DNA of 64,000 nucleotides from assembly GCA_964573105.1 (NCBI GenBank), contig CAZNIS010000008.1, positions 62,001-126,000 of the forward strand, written 5' to 3'. Origin of the DNA: CAKZSB01 sp964573105. GTDB lineage: Bacteria; Pseudomonadota; Gammaproteobacteria; Granulosicoccales; Granulosicoccaceae. The notes beneath the pieces were generated by a model, which saw nothing but the letters and a program-made list of their open reading frames with translations, ran no database searches and had not been told where the DNA came from. Position 1 is the first letter of the stretch; each line of letters begins with the position of its first letter. Positions 34,484 through 43,010 of this stretch are shown here, piece after piece. The position numbers and the translations under genes were made by a program.

Positions 34484-35659
34484 TTACGCGAGTTTAATCG
34501 GTAACGATTTGGTACCGCGCGGGACCATCGCATCCTGCCAGACCGGCGGCTTGCCATCGATGAGCGATGCGTTTGGGAATCGATCGCAAAAGGCACGCAA
34601 GGCGATGCGACCCTCCTGTCTTGCCAGTTGCACACCCAGACATGAATGAATGCCGGTGCCAAACACCAGATGCCGATTTGGTTTGCGTTGCAGATTGATA
34701 GTATCGGGATCGTTGAAGGCGAGTGGATCCCGATTGGCGGCATTTAGCAGGGTGTAGACGCGATCATCCTTGCGAAGCAGTTTATACCCCAGTTCGTGAT
34801 CGCGCGTGACCGAACGTACCACGGCGTTGCTTGGGCCGTCGTAACGCATGAGTTCTTCGCAGGCGAGATTGTTGGTTGCCGTGCTGTTTTTATACTCGCT
34901 GAAAACTGCCGGTTGGCGCAACAGGGTGAGCATTGAATTGCCAATCAGGTTGGTGGTGGTTTCATGGCCTGCAAACAATACCAGTATGCAGGTGGCGATC
35001 AATTCATCATCGCTCAGTTGGTCGCCCTCGAACTCTGCGTTAATCAGGTCCGGCAAAAAGCCCTCGCCGCCTTGTTCACGAATGGTATTGATTTGTGTGC
35101 GAAAGCAATCAGCCATGTGGCGACAGCCGCTTTGTGCACGCTGGTATTTGTCGGCAGCGTTGCGCGCCCCACCAATGAACACCGCCATATCATCTGCCCA
35201 GCGTTTGATATCCGGCAATTGTTCGCGTGGCAGGCCCAGTAGATCCATGATGACGTAGGCGGGTACCAGTAGCGCGTAGTCGGCGATAAAGTCTATCTCG
35301 GTGTGATTGTGCAAGCCATCCAGCAGGGATGTCACGATCTCACCAATGGCGCCATCCATATTGTTGTAGGTCGATGCCATGAAGGCTTTGCGCATGATCA
35401 TTCTCATGCGGGTGTGATCGGGGGGATCCTGAAACGCGACCCACAGATTCAGATAGTGAATGATCTCGCGCATGCGCGAGGCATCTTCTGCTGGCAGGTT
35501 CTGGTAAAAGGCGTTGAGCTTGTTCACTGACATGGCATCGTGCAGCAGCACAGATTTAACGTCGTCGTAGCGGGTGACCACCCATGATTTGAGCACGGGG
35601 CTCCAGTGCACGGGATCCTGTTCGTGCAGGCGGCGAAAAGCCGGGAACGGGTCAGCCAT
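34484..35659 (-). CDS. Cytochrome P450
   Basis: A soluble bacterial P450, 391 residues from the first ATG. Signatures are LFAGHETTTNLIGN (I helix, oxygen-activating Thr), EELMR (ExxR of the K helix) and FGTGIHSCLGVQLAR (heme ligand Cys). The frame is open upstream of the ATG and encodes TDSSLLYDPRDPAV, a typical P450 N-terminus, but contains no ATG, GTG or TTG before the in-frame stop. Translation may start at a rarer codon such as the ATC at 35704. Sitting ahead of the hydratase-thiolase-ligase set, it probably hydroxylates the substrate of that pathway. Redox partners are not encoded nearby. Confidence 0.93.
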   Translation of the reverse strand: MADPFPAFRRLHEQDPVHWSPVLKSWVVTRYDDVKSVLLHDAMSVNKLNAFYQNLPAEDASRMREIIHYLNLWVAFQDPPDHTRMRMIMRKAFMASTYNNMDGAIGEIVTSLLDGLHNHTEIDFIADYALLVPAYVIMDLLGLPREQLPDIKRWADDMAVFIGGARNAADKYQRAQSGCRHMADCFRTQINTIREQGGEGFLPDLINAEFEGDQLSDDELIATCILVLFAGHETTTNLIGNSMLTLLRQPAVFSEYKNSTATNNLACEELMRYDGPSNAVVRSVTRDHELGYKLLRKDDRVYTLLNAANRDPLAFNDPDTINLQRKPNRHLVFGTGIHSCLGVQLARQEGRIALRAFCDRFPNASLIDGKPPVWQDAMVPRGTKSLPIKLA

Positions 35660-35735
35660 AACGGCCGGGTCGCGAGGATCGTATAGCAGGCTTGAATCAG
35701 TGATGATGCTGCAGCCAGTCAGGAAATCGGAGTGG

Positions 35736-36911
35736 TTAGTTTATCGCACTCTGCTGTGGCTCGTAGAGCAGATAGCTTCGATCAAGCTTGTTGATATCGG
35801 CCACGCCCATCAGCGCCAGCGTCCGGTTGATTTCCTCGCGCATCAGGCTGAGCACTTTGTCGACACCTTGCTGGCCCGCAGCTGCCGCACCGTACAGGGT
35901 GGGGCGGCCCATCATCACAGCGCTCGCGCCGAGGCACAATGCCTTGACGACATCTGATCCACGTCGCACACCGCTGTCGAGGATCAGTGGCAGTTTGCCA
36001 TCGAGGTGGGTCGAGATTTTGTCCAGCGCACGTATCGATGACAGCGCACCGTCGAGCTGGCGTCCGCCGTGGTTGGATACCACAATGCCGTCGAAACCGG
36101 CTGCCAGTGCGCGATCGGCATCATCGGTGCGCAGTATGCCTTTGATCAGCAGTTTGTGAGGCCATGCATCGCGAATCAGTTTGATGTCGTCCCAGTTGAC
36201 CGAAGGGTCAAAGGCATCGTTGATCCAGGTCGCGTGCTGCGTGGCAGAGCGAGTGTCCATCTGCGCATAGGGCGTCAGTGATCGCATCATTGGCACGCCG
36301 GCGCGCAACGTTGCCAGTGACCACTGCGGGTGGCTGATCATGTCCCAACAGGTGCGCGGGGTCCACTTTAGCGGTACGGTAAAACCATTATGTACGTCTT
36401 TCTCACGTTTGCCGACTACCGCCGTATCAACGGTCAGTACCAGTGTCTCGTAGCCAGATTGCTTTGCGCGCTCGATTAACTGCAGGGTGATCTGGCGATC
36501 CTTTAGCACATAGAACTGGAACCATTTGCGTGCGTGGCCCACGGCGGCTACCTCTTCGATGTCACAGCTACCAAGTGCCGCCAGTGTGAACGGAATGTCG
36601 TGTTCTTTCGCGGCGGTGGCGAGCAAGAGCTCTGCCTCTGGCCAGGCGAGACCGGCAAGCCCGGTCGGCGAGATGATCACCGGCATGGAAGCGCTCGCGC
36701 CCAGAAAGCCCGATTGCAGCGAACAGCTCGATACATCGTTGAGAATATTGGGCTGCAGGTGGTAATCCGCGAAGTCGCGGCGGTTGCGTTGCAATGTGTT
36801 TTCATCGTCGGAGCCACCATCGATAAAATCGAACACGGCTTTGGGCAGTCGTTTGCGGGCTGCCAGTCGCATCCCGTCGATGCTGGGGATTTTATCCAGA
36901 TTGGTCGCCAT
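35736..36911 (-). CDS. FMN-dependent alpha-hydroxyacid oxidase/dehydrogenase (LldD family)
   Basis: A 391-residue TIM-barrel flavoprotein. IISPTGLAGLAWPEAELLLA forms the FMN-binding first part, and FDGIVVSNHGGRQLDGA contains the catalytic His and the substrate-binding Arg. Relatives oxidise L-lactate, glycolate or L-mandelate to the 2-oxo acid. As the first gene of the P450/beta-oxidation block (76 bases ahead of the P450) it may act on a hydroxyacid intermediate or supply energy from L-lactate. The region upstream is divergent and should hold the operon promoter. Confidence 0.92.
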   Translation of the reverse strand: MATNLDKIPSIDGMRLAARKRLPKAVFDFIDGGSDDENTLQRNRRDFADYHLQPNILNDVSSCSLQSGFLGASASMPVIISPTGLAGLAWPEAELLLATAAKEHDIPFTLAALGSCDIEEVAAVGHARKWFQFYVLKDRQITLQLIERAKQSGYETLVLTVDTAVVGKREKDVHNGFTVPLKWTPRTCWDMISHPQWSLATLRAGVPMMRSLTPYAQMDTRSATQHATWINDAFDPSVNWDDIKLIRDAWPHKLLIKGILRTDDADRALAAGFDGIVVSNHGGRQLDGALSSIRALDKISTHLDGKLPLILDSGVRRGSDVVKALCLGASAVMMGRPTLYGAAAAGQQGVDKVLSLMREEINRTLALMGVADINKLDRSYLLYEPQQSAIN

Positions 36912-37179
36912 ACCAGTAGTGGCCCAGGGAGCTTAGTGACGGCCACATTGTAGCGATTGCAACGGGCAGCGGGTATGCCTGCGCCGGATTGCACGATAGA
37001 AGCAAACGGGTGTCGAGCGTGCTAACAGCGTTAAGATCAGCGTAAAAGATTGAAAACACTACGATCGATAGCGAGGTACACCCGGTTGCGATCGCGAGCG
37101 AATGCTAATCTTAACCGTTGGCGGGCAGTCGTCTGATGGGTGACAGATCCGCAGAATTCACAAAACAGGAGTATCCCAC

Positions 37180-37692
37180 ATGGGTAAAGTCTTGAGACTA
37201 GGCATTGTTGTCGCGACCTTGCTGTTCAGTGCAATGACGTTCAGCGCGGAAGTGGTAGACATCAATCGCGCAACAGCCGAAACAATGATTCAGAACTGGA
37301 AGGGCATTGGCGAAGTCAAGGCGAAGGCTATTGTGGCCTACCGCAAGAAAAACGGTTCTTTCAAAAGCATCGATGAACTGGCCAACGTCAAAGGCGTGGG
37401 TGAGGGGTTAATCAAGAAAAATCGCAAGTATATGTCTGTCAAAGGCGGGTTGGCGAAGCCATCGGCGACCGCGAGCAAGCAGTCCTCCAGCTCGTCTGCC
37501 AAATCCACCAGCAAGTCGAAAAGCGACACCTCGAAGAGCAAGTCTACCGCTGATAAGAAAAAGTCTTCTTCAAGCAGTAAAAAGTCTTCATCGAGTTCAA
37601 AGAAATCTTCTTCTGATAAGAAAAAGCCGGCCAAGAAGAAAAAGACCGACAAAAAGAAAAAGAAAACAGATAAAAAGAACTCGACTACCTGA
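37180..37692 (+). CDS. Exported helix-hairpin-helix (ComEA-like) protein with Ser/Lys tail
   Basis: A 170-residue protein with an AGGAG ribosome-binding site. The first ~23 residues form a signal peptide (LGIVVATLLFSAMTFSA). Residues ~24-85 are a ComEA-type pair of helix-hairpin-helix units: VDINRATAETMIQNWKGIGEVKAKAI and SIDELANVKGVGEGLIKK. From about residue 100 the chain is a low-complexity tail of Ser and Lys, with runs such as KKSSSSSKK and DKKKPAKKKK, reminiscent of histone H1-like tails. ComEA proteins bind double-stranded DNA in the periplasm during transformation. Both the HhH and the tail could bind DNA. A competence role is inference. Confidence 0.88.
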   Translation: MGKVLRLGIVVATLLFSAMTFSAEVVDINRATAETMIQNWKGIGEVKAKAIVAYRKKNGSFKSIDELANVKGVGEGLIKKNRKYMSVKGGLAKPSATASKQSSSSSAKSTSKSKSDTSKSKSTADKKKSSSSSKKSSSSSKKSSSDKKKPAKKKKTDKKKKKTDKKNSTT

Positions 37693-37699
37693 AAACCGC

Positions 37700-37725
37700 C
37701 GCAGCGCGATCTCGGTCGCGCTGCG
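37700..37725. terminator. Stem-loop between convergent genes
   Basis: A perfect 10-bp stem (CGCAGCGCGA with TCGCGCTGCG) and a six-base loop lie eight bases after the HhH gene stop. There is no T-run on the plus strand. On the minus strand four T follow a few bases after the stem, so it may terminate the convergent oxidoreductase transcript or protect both 3' ends. Confidence 0.5.
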
Positions 37726-37763
37726 GGTGCCCATCTGGCAAGATCGCTGCGTGCAGTAACCTT

Positions 37764-38729
37764 TTAGCCGATATCGAGTACGATTTTGCCGAACTGTTCG
37801 CCTTTGTCCATACGGGCAATGGCGTCATTGCCCCGCTGCAGGCTATAACTACTGTCGATGACAGGCTCAAGCTTTGTCTGTTCGACAAACCGCACCATGT
37901 CATTGAAATCCTGATCTGACCCCATGGTGCTGCCCAGGATATCGAGCTGATTGAAAAACACAATTTGCGGGCTGACCTTCTGCCATTCTCCGCAGGTGCC
38001 GCCGTAGAGCCCGATTCGCGCGCCCCGATTGGTCAGTTTGACAAGATCGGCGAATCCCGGGCCACCAGCACTATCGATGATCACATCAAAGCCACCGGCC
38101 TCCTTGCGGAACGCGCGTGCCCATTGATCGTCACGATAGATGGCGCCGCCTTTGGCACCCAATGCAACCGCTTTGGCAATCTTGTCGGGATTGCCTGAGG
38201 TTACCCAGGCCTCCGCGCCTGCGGCGACGGCGAACTGCAGGGCAAACAGCGCAACGCCACCACCGACACCTGAGATCAACACTTTTTCGCCTTTCTGCAG
38301 TTGGCAACGCGAGAACAGGGTTCGGTAGGCGGTCACGCCAGCCAGTGGCAGGGCCGCAGCCTGTTGTACAGACAGGTGGGCCGGCTTTTCCACCAGGCGG
38401 TCGGCGTCTATCACAATCTCTTCTGAAAAGGTGCCATGATCTGGCATACCAAGTATCTGGTGTTCCGGCGCCGGGTAGCGCTGATTGTCGCCCCAGTGGC
38501 GATTGGGATTAAGGATCACCTCGCGACCATTGTGCTCGCCACAGCCATCTGAGCCCAGAATGATATTCTCGCGAATGTGTGGATACATGCCTTTGGTGAT
38601 CCAGTTGTCGCGATGATTCAGTGCTGCTGCCTTGAGCTTTACCCGGACCTGGCCGTCGGCAGGGTCGGCTAGTGTGACGTTTTCATAGGCGAGCGGGGCG
38701 TTTTTCGCCTTGTATACCAGTGCGTTCAT
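37764..38729 (-). CDS. Zinc-free MDR oxidoreductase (quinone reductase-like)
   Basis: A 321-residue medium-chain dehydrogenase/reductase. VKLKAAALNHRDNWITKGMYP is the catalytic-domain start and KVLISGVGGGVALFALQFAVAAGA the nucleotide-binding turn. The Cys cluster for structural zinc is lacking. Family members are NADPH-dependent quinone or enone reductases. It stands alone between convergent and divergent neighbours, so the substrate is open. Confidence 0.88.
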   Translation of the reverse strand: MNALVYKAKNAPLAYENVTLADPADGQVRVKLKAAALNHRDNWITKGMYPHIRENIILGSDGCGEHNGREVILNPNRHWGDNQRYPAPEHQILGMPDHGTFSEEIVIDADRLVEKPAHLSVQQAAALPLAGVTAYRTLFSRCQLQKGEKVLISGVGGGVALFALQFAVAAGAEAWVTSGNPDKIAKAVALGAKGGAIYRDDQWARAFRKEAGGFDVIIDSAGGPGFADLVKLTNRGARIGLYGGTCGEWQKVSPQIVFFNQLDILGSTMGSDQDFNDMVRFVEQTKLEPVIDSSYSLQRGNDAIARMDKGEQFGKIVLDIG

Positions 38730-38832
38730 ATTGCGGCATTGTCCACGTTAGGTTTGGCAGTCCCGATCGCTGCCAGCGGCGAAATGCTAACTGATGTGGT
38801 TGCTAATGTCTCATGCCCGGTTGTGGGAAGTG

Positions 38833-39480
38833 CTAGCGGCGCAGCTTGTCTGGCAGCAGAAAAAGGTAGTCGCTGGATTTGGCTTGCAGGTGACAGGCGT
38901 GACAAAAAGTCATGCTGTCCGGGTTGGCGCCGGTAGTATCACCCAGCACCGAGCCGTCTGGCAGCAGCATCACATAGCGCCAGTCGGCGGTGGCGCTATT
39001 GGTACCCGCGGGCAGTTTCTCCATTAGAAACAGGGCGCCCGGGTAGACGTTTTCAGCCGCTGTTACGGTGAAGCTGTCCTTCGCGAGGATAGCGCCGGCG
39101 GGCAGTGTGCCGCCGTCTGCCATTTTGAAGTAGTCAGTAGCCTGGTCATTACCGTAGTTGTTTAAAAAGCGGTTGCCGTGACCGGGTGACAGGTATGGGC
39201 TGGTGTTGAATCGTTGCCAGTTTTGATAGTCACGAGCAGAAGAATACCGGGATTGTGCGTAGCCCTCGCGCATCTGTTCGGCGATGCCGTTGTAGATTGT
39301 CTCTGCCTGCTCGGCGCTTAGTTCAGCCGGGCGCTCGATCATGAAGTGGTCATCGGGCGTGATGCTGTCGGCGGCGAGTGCCGTGGCGCTGGCAAGCGCC
39401 AGTGATGCCACTGTTTTGAGGTGGCCACTATTATGGCCCCATTTCATTTTAGCTGCAGGCTGGCGGCGACGATCATTCAT
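38833..39480 (-). CDS. Cytochrome P460-like periplasmic heme protein
   Basis: A 215-residue exported protein. The ATG at 39480 is fixed by GGAGG nine bases upstream. The signal has basic NDRRR and an Ala/Leu-rich core ending TALAA. Near the C-terminus DSMTFCHACHLQ is a C-x-x-C-H heme c attachment motif in the position it has in cytochrome P460 and cytochrome c'-beta proteins. The body contains GALFLMEKL and DWRYVMLLPDGSV strands of the P460 fold. P460 proteins bind or oxidise hydroxylamine or nitric oxide. Whether the extra lysine cross-link exists cannot be seen from sequence. Confidence 0.75.
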   Translation of the reverse strand: MNDRRRQPAAKMKWGHNSGHLKTVASLALASATALAADSITPDDHFMIERPAELSAEQAETIYNGIAEQMREGYAQSRYSSARDYQNWQRFNTSPYLSPGHGNRFLNNYGNDQATDYFKMADGGTLPAGAILAKDSFTVTAAENVYPGALFLMEKLPAGTNSATADWRYVMLLPDGSVLGDTTGANPDSMTFCHACHLQAKSSDYLFLLPDKLRR

Positions 39481-39627
39481 ACAATGCATCCTCCGACGAT
39501 CGCTTCAATCCGGCGTGTCATTCGTTTTGAGTTGGAGTCGATCGCTTGTGAATGGTTCCCGCAGCGAAACAACGGGAATGAGTGTTTCAGGTATATTGCG
39601 TCGCAACCCATGAAAACGGTGTAACCC

Positions 39628-40503
39628 ATGAATATCTTTCGATCTGCGCTCTATTTACCTTGCAGCAATAGCCGGGCGATTGAAAAGTCGAGAACCATCG
39701 ACACCGACTGCATCATTTTTGATCTTGAAGACGCCGTCGGTATAGATGAGAAAGTACCGGCCCGGCGCGCGTTGTGTGCGGGATTTGCCAGTGGAGGGTT
39801 TGGCTCGAGCACCACAGCCGTGCGTGTCAATGAGATTGGTTCGAACGACTATCAGCTAGATCTGGAAACGGTTGCCCAGTGTCAGCCTGATCTCGTGCTG
39901 TTGCCAAAGGTATCGTCTGTCGAAGCAGTAGAGACTTTTGCCAGCGATGCACGCGCGGCAGGACTTAACACCACCTTGCGCAGCTGGTTCATGATTGAGA
40001 CTAGCGCTGGCTTGATGGAATTGAGTTCGATTGCCAAAGCCGGCATAGCCATTGACCACCGCTTGCAGTGTCTGGTGATAGGAACAAATGACATTGCGCG
40101 CGAGACGGGCGTGTCGATGGCGTCAGACCGGCGTTATCTTGTGCCGTGGCTGATGCAAACTGTGCTGGTAGCCAGACGATACGAATTGAGCGTACTGGAT
40201 GGTGTCTGGAATCAATTTGCCGACATCGACGGATTCACGCGCGAGACACAACAGGCGGCCGACATGGGGTTCGATGGCAAAACGCTGATTCATCCATCAC
40301 AGGTGCCGATCGCCAATGAGGTCTTTGCCCCGTCCGCGGAGCAACTGCAGCGCGCCACGCGCATCGTCGAGGCTTTTGAGCGCGAAGATAACCGGCAACG
40401 CAATGTCATCAATCTGGATGGCGAAATGGTTGAAAGGCTGCATCTGGAGCAGGCGCAGTCACTGCTACAGATTGGACAGCGACTGCAGCAAGGTGATGCG
40501 TGA
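39628..40503 (+). CDS. HpcH/HpaI-family CoA ester lyase (CitE-like)
   Basis: A 291-residue TIM-barrel protein. It starts RSALYLPCSNSRAIEKSRTI and has DCIIFDLEDAVG, where the Glu-Asp pair binds Mg, then AVRVNEIG and LPKVSS, and finally GFDGKTLIHPSQ. This order is that of CitE, malyl-CoA/citramalyl-CoA lyases and related enzymes, which cleave beta-hydroxyacyl-CoA to an acyl-CoA and a 2-oxo acid. It carries no citrate lyase partners, so a malyl- or citramalyl-CoA lyase is likelier than a citrate lyase subunit. Confidence 0.9.
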   Translation: MNIFRSALYLPCSNSRAIEKSRTIDTDCIIFDLEDAVGIDEKVPARRALCAGFASGGFGSSTTAVRVNEIGSNDYQLDLETVAQCQPDLVLLPKVSSVEAVETFASDARAAGLNTTLRSWFMIETSAGLMELSSIAKAGIAIDHRLQCLVIGTNDIARETGVSMASDRRYLVPWLMQTVLVARRYELSVLDGVWNQFADIDGFTRETQQAADMGFDGKTLIHPSQVPIANEVFAPSAEQLQRATRIVEAFEREDNRQRNVINLDGEMVERLHLEQAQSLLQIGQRLQQGDA

Positions 40504-40608
40504 CCCGTGCGGGAACTGACTCGCCGCAGTGAGGTCCAAGCAAACGGCCTGCGGGCCATGTACCAGGACACGTACCAGTATTTATCAAGCCATTTCAAGG
40601 GGTAGAGT

Positions 40609-41409
40609 TTGCTCGCGAAGACAATGAAATATTCTTTTCTGCTGACAGCGTTGGGTCTGGTGTTGCAAGCGCCTTACGCCCGCGCTGACTGTGATATTGC
40701 GAGCGGGCCGCCCGATGCGACTGTCGCCAGCGCGTCCGGGAAAGGCATCACTCGCGCCTGGTACACCGATGCCACGCGCCGCTACGGCCACGCCATTCTC
40801 GGCGACGCGATTGAGGCCGGCGGACTATCTGCCAGTGCCGATGGCGGTGAGCCGTGCCAGTATCGTGTCATCCTGGACGAAGACTCGGTCTTCGAGGATG
40901 TCACGCCCAGAATTGCAGACGTCACCGGTGACGGGCGCAATGACGTCATCGTGATCGAAACGCGCGCCGACGCCGGGGCATCACTTGCCGTCTATGGCCT
41001 GAACGATCAGGACGAATTTACCAAGCTCGTGGCTACACCTTACATTGGCCGGCCCAATCGCTGGCTTGCCCCGGCCGGTATTGCCGATTTCAACGGCGAC
41101 GGTGTGGACGACGTTGCGTTTGTGCAGACACCCCACATCGGTGGCATTCTTCGCATCTGGTCGTTTAACAATGGAGAGGCCGAACAACTGGCCGTGCGCG
41201 CTGGCTTCTCCAACCATCGCATCGGCGAGCGGACCATAGCCGGTGGACTGCGTGAGTGCGCTGGAAAACTGGAGCTGGTATTACCGAGTGCCAGTTGGCA
41301 ATCAACGCTCGTCGCGGCGGTCACTGAATCGATGGAGATCGATGCGCGCGAAATAGCCGACAACAGCGACGCTGAGACAATTCAGCGGGCGTTGAAGTGT
41401 GAAAATTGA
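40609..41409 (+). CDS. Exported FG-GAP/VCBS-repeat-like protein
   Basis: A 266-residue exported protein. The TTG at 40609 is preceded by AAGGGG at a good distance; the ATG at 40624 is the alternative start. The signal peptide ends YARA/DC. Repeats of the type ITPRIADVTGDGRNDVIVIETR (around residues 100-120) and PAGIADFNGDGVDDVAFVQT (~155-175) are FG-GAP/VCBS beta-propeller blades with D-x-[TN]-G-D-G calcium loops. Such proteins mediate ligand binding or surface interaction. No catalytic motif is visible. A hairpin terminator follows closely. Confidence 0.82.
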   Translation: MLAKTMKYSFLLTALGLVLQAPYARADCDIASGPPDATVASASGKGITRAWYTDATRRYGHAILGDAIEAGGLSASADGGEPCQYRVILDEDSVFEDVTPRIADVTGDGRNDVIVIETRADAGASLAVYGLNDQDEFTKLVATPYIGRPNRWLAPAGIADFNGDGVDDVAFVQTPHIGGILRIWSFNNGEAEQLAVRAGFSNHRIGERTIAGGLRECAGKLELVLPSASWQSTLVAAVTESMEIDAREIADNSDAETIQRALKCEN

Positions 41410-41447
41410 TTAATCAACCTGAGTGTGATTTAAGCGCCGGACAAAAT

Positions 41448-41468
41448 ACGGTAAAAATACCGTTTTTT
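41448..41468 (+). terminator. Rho-independent terminator after the FG-GAP gene
   Basis: ACGGTA (41448-41453) pairs with TACCGT (41458-41463) around an AAAA loop, followed by a run of six T (41463-41468). It lies 39 bases after the stop codon. Confidence 0.75.
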
Positions 41469-41687
41469 GGCGGTAATGATCGGCAGTAAATTGTGCAGCC
41501 TGCACGCATTATTCATGCAGGGTCAGATTCTCGCAAAGGCGTAAGGGATTGCGTCGATCAGGCCGTGGCTGGCATCGCCCGGGCAGGATACCCGCGGCAA
41601 ACCAGTGGGGACAATTTACGTTCATTGGGCTGGCAGGAGGCTGGCAGGTGAGCACGCAGGGAGCACCTGTAATGTCATACCCTTTTT
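41469..41687 (+). other. Non-coding stretch between two terminators, possible small RNA
   Basis: No protein-like frame is visible. The stretch contains a CAGGTG/CACCTG stem-loop (41645-41669) and a repeated CTGGCAGG, and ends directly at a strong plus-strand terminator. Because the upstream gene already has its own terminator, the second one would serve a separate transcript starting here. I could not match it to 6S, SRP, tmRNA, RNase P or a riboswitch, and no clear promoter was found. Confidence 0.35.
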
Positions 41688-41711
41688 AGCCCGCTTCGCG
41701 CGGGCTTTTTT
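41688..41711 (+). terminator. Strong rho-independent terminator with no gene upstream
   Basis: AGCCCGC and GCGGGCT form a 7-bp perfect stem around TTCGC, followed by six T (41706-41711). It lies 37 bases from the convergent DUF2145 stop. The T-run orientation shows that it works on the plus strand. Confidence 0.8.
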
Positions 41712-41747
41712 ATTGTCGTTGAATAGTCACAGACTGATCGGACGATC

Positions 41748-42542
41748 TCAGCTCCTGGCATCCATCTCGATGATCTCGTCAACCAGCCCGTACTTGTCCA
41801 GATAGCGAGCGATGCTCGTGAAGGTGCTGGTGCGGATCGGGCCCGGGTGATCGTCAATCGACACCTCTTTTAGCAATGCCGCACCGGCAGCCAGCTTGAG
41901 TGGATTGATCTTCATTGGTTGAGGCTCGAAGTGATCCCGCAATGACTGCTTTATCTCATCGATGTCATCCGTGCCGTAGATCGCGGACTGCAGCACATTC
42001 AACGTGAACTCGGTGCAGTTTTGCTTCGCGTTGTTCATCGGATTGGCCAGTAGCGAGTAGGCCGGATTGTGCAAACTTGCGTAGGTGTCGCTGGTGATGA
42101 CATCGAGCAGGCGGTTCTGCAACTGCGCCGTTGGAATGATCAGGCCCGTGCGAAGTTCGGGTACCGCGGCGAAGAAATCGAACGGATAATCCTGCACCAG
42201 TGAGCTGCGATGGGGCTTGCCAGCGTTCTGGTAGAGGTTATAGATCGCATAGCCGGGCTGCTGGTCGCCATTTGAGAGCGTCACCATCGAATAGACAGCG
42301 AATGCCACGTGGGTGTAGCTAACGCCTTTCGGCAAGTCTTTGCCTGGCCGCCCGGCGCGGGCGATGATCGCCACCCGCGCGCCACTACTGGCCAGAGTCT
42401 GTTCAACCCGCTTGGAGAAATCAGCGACTTCCTGAGCCTTGAGCACGGGTTCTGCACCCGCGGCGCTACTGTCGACGCCGGCGTAGCCAAACGGCGCTAT
42501 AAACAGCGCCGCGGCAGCCAGCAAATTTGCCAGCAATTTCAT
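41748..42542 (-). CDS. DUF2145 family exported protein
   Basis: A 264-residue protein with a signal peptide (MKLLANLLAAAALFIAPFGYA). Family landmarks are ARVAIIARAGRPGKDLP, GVSYTHVAFAVYS, GYAIYNLYQ, NAKQNCTEFTLNVL and a C-terminal FTSIARYLDKYGL. The conserved Cys in QNCTEF and His in YTHVAF are arranged as in cysteine peptidase-like folds, so a papain/NlpC-type hydrolase is a reasonable guess, though nothing is established. It is co-translated with the small exported protein upstream (four-base overlap). Confidence 0.88.
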   Translation of the reverse strand: MKLLANLLAAAALFIAPFGYAGVDSSAAGAEPVLKAQEVADFSKRVEQTLASSGARVAIIARAGRPGKDLPKGVSYTHVAFAVYSMVTLSNGDQQPGYAIYNLYQNAGKPHRSSLVQDYPFDFFAAVPELRTGLIIPTAQLQNRLLDVITSDTYASLHNPAYSLLANPMNNAKQNCTEFTLNVLQSAIYGTDDIDEIKQSLRDHFEPQPMKINPLKLAAGAALLKEVSIDDHPGPIRTSTFTSIARYLDKYGLVDEIIEMDARS

Positions 42543-42871
42543 CGTTTAGCGCCCTCTTTAGCCTTATCCATCATCTGTGCAGGCGTTGGAGTCTTTTGCA
42601 GCACCTGATGGCCGATTTCCAGCGGACGATTGGCTTCCTCAAGCAGGGCTTCACCCGCGGCTGTGCTGGCCTGGCCGGCTGAGCCCACGACTAACAAGGG
42701 GACTGCAGCGACAGCGGCGGTGCCTTTGATGACTGCGGCACCGGCATGCGCCGAACCCTGTACCGAGTGCGCGAGGGCCGCGCTGCTGTGCTGTGATGAG
42801 GGGCCGGCAATGGCGGCGCTGCTCAGCGCCAGGCCTGCGAAGATTGATAGGATAGTTTGACGAATATTCAT
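42539..42871 (-). CDS. Small exported Ala-rich protein, partner of DUF2145
   Basis: A 110-residue protein with a signal peptide (TILSIFAGLALSSAAIA, cut before GPSS). The mature part is Ser/Ala-rich, with a hydrophobic GTAAVAAVPLLVVGSAG segment and a helical charged C-terminus (ALLEEANRPLEIGHQVL). No named family is recognised. Its stop overlaps the DUF2145 start, so the two probably act together in the periplasm. Confidence 0.78.
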   Translation of the reverse strand: MNIRQTILSIFAGLALSSAAIAGPSSQHSSAALAHSVQGSAHAGAAVIKGTAAVAAVPLLVVGSAGQASTAAGEALLEEANRPLEIGHQVLQKTPTPAQMMDKAKEGAKR

Positions 42872-43010
42872 GGGTTAGTTTCCCGTTTGTGGCTGGTCGG
42901 CCGATCCGACTAGCTGATGGGAAGTATAATAATGACAACTGACTAGACTTCAGTTTGCAAATAGACGCCTGTTGGGCTAAAAATACTATACCCGACTGGA
43001 AAAGCCTGAT

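Noticed and set aside
37338..37652. Acidic Phe/Leu/Glu-rich minus-strand frame
   Set aside because: It is the complement of the Ser/Lys-rich tail of the HhH protein, and its low complexity follows from that.
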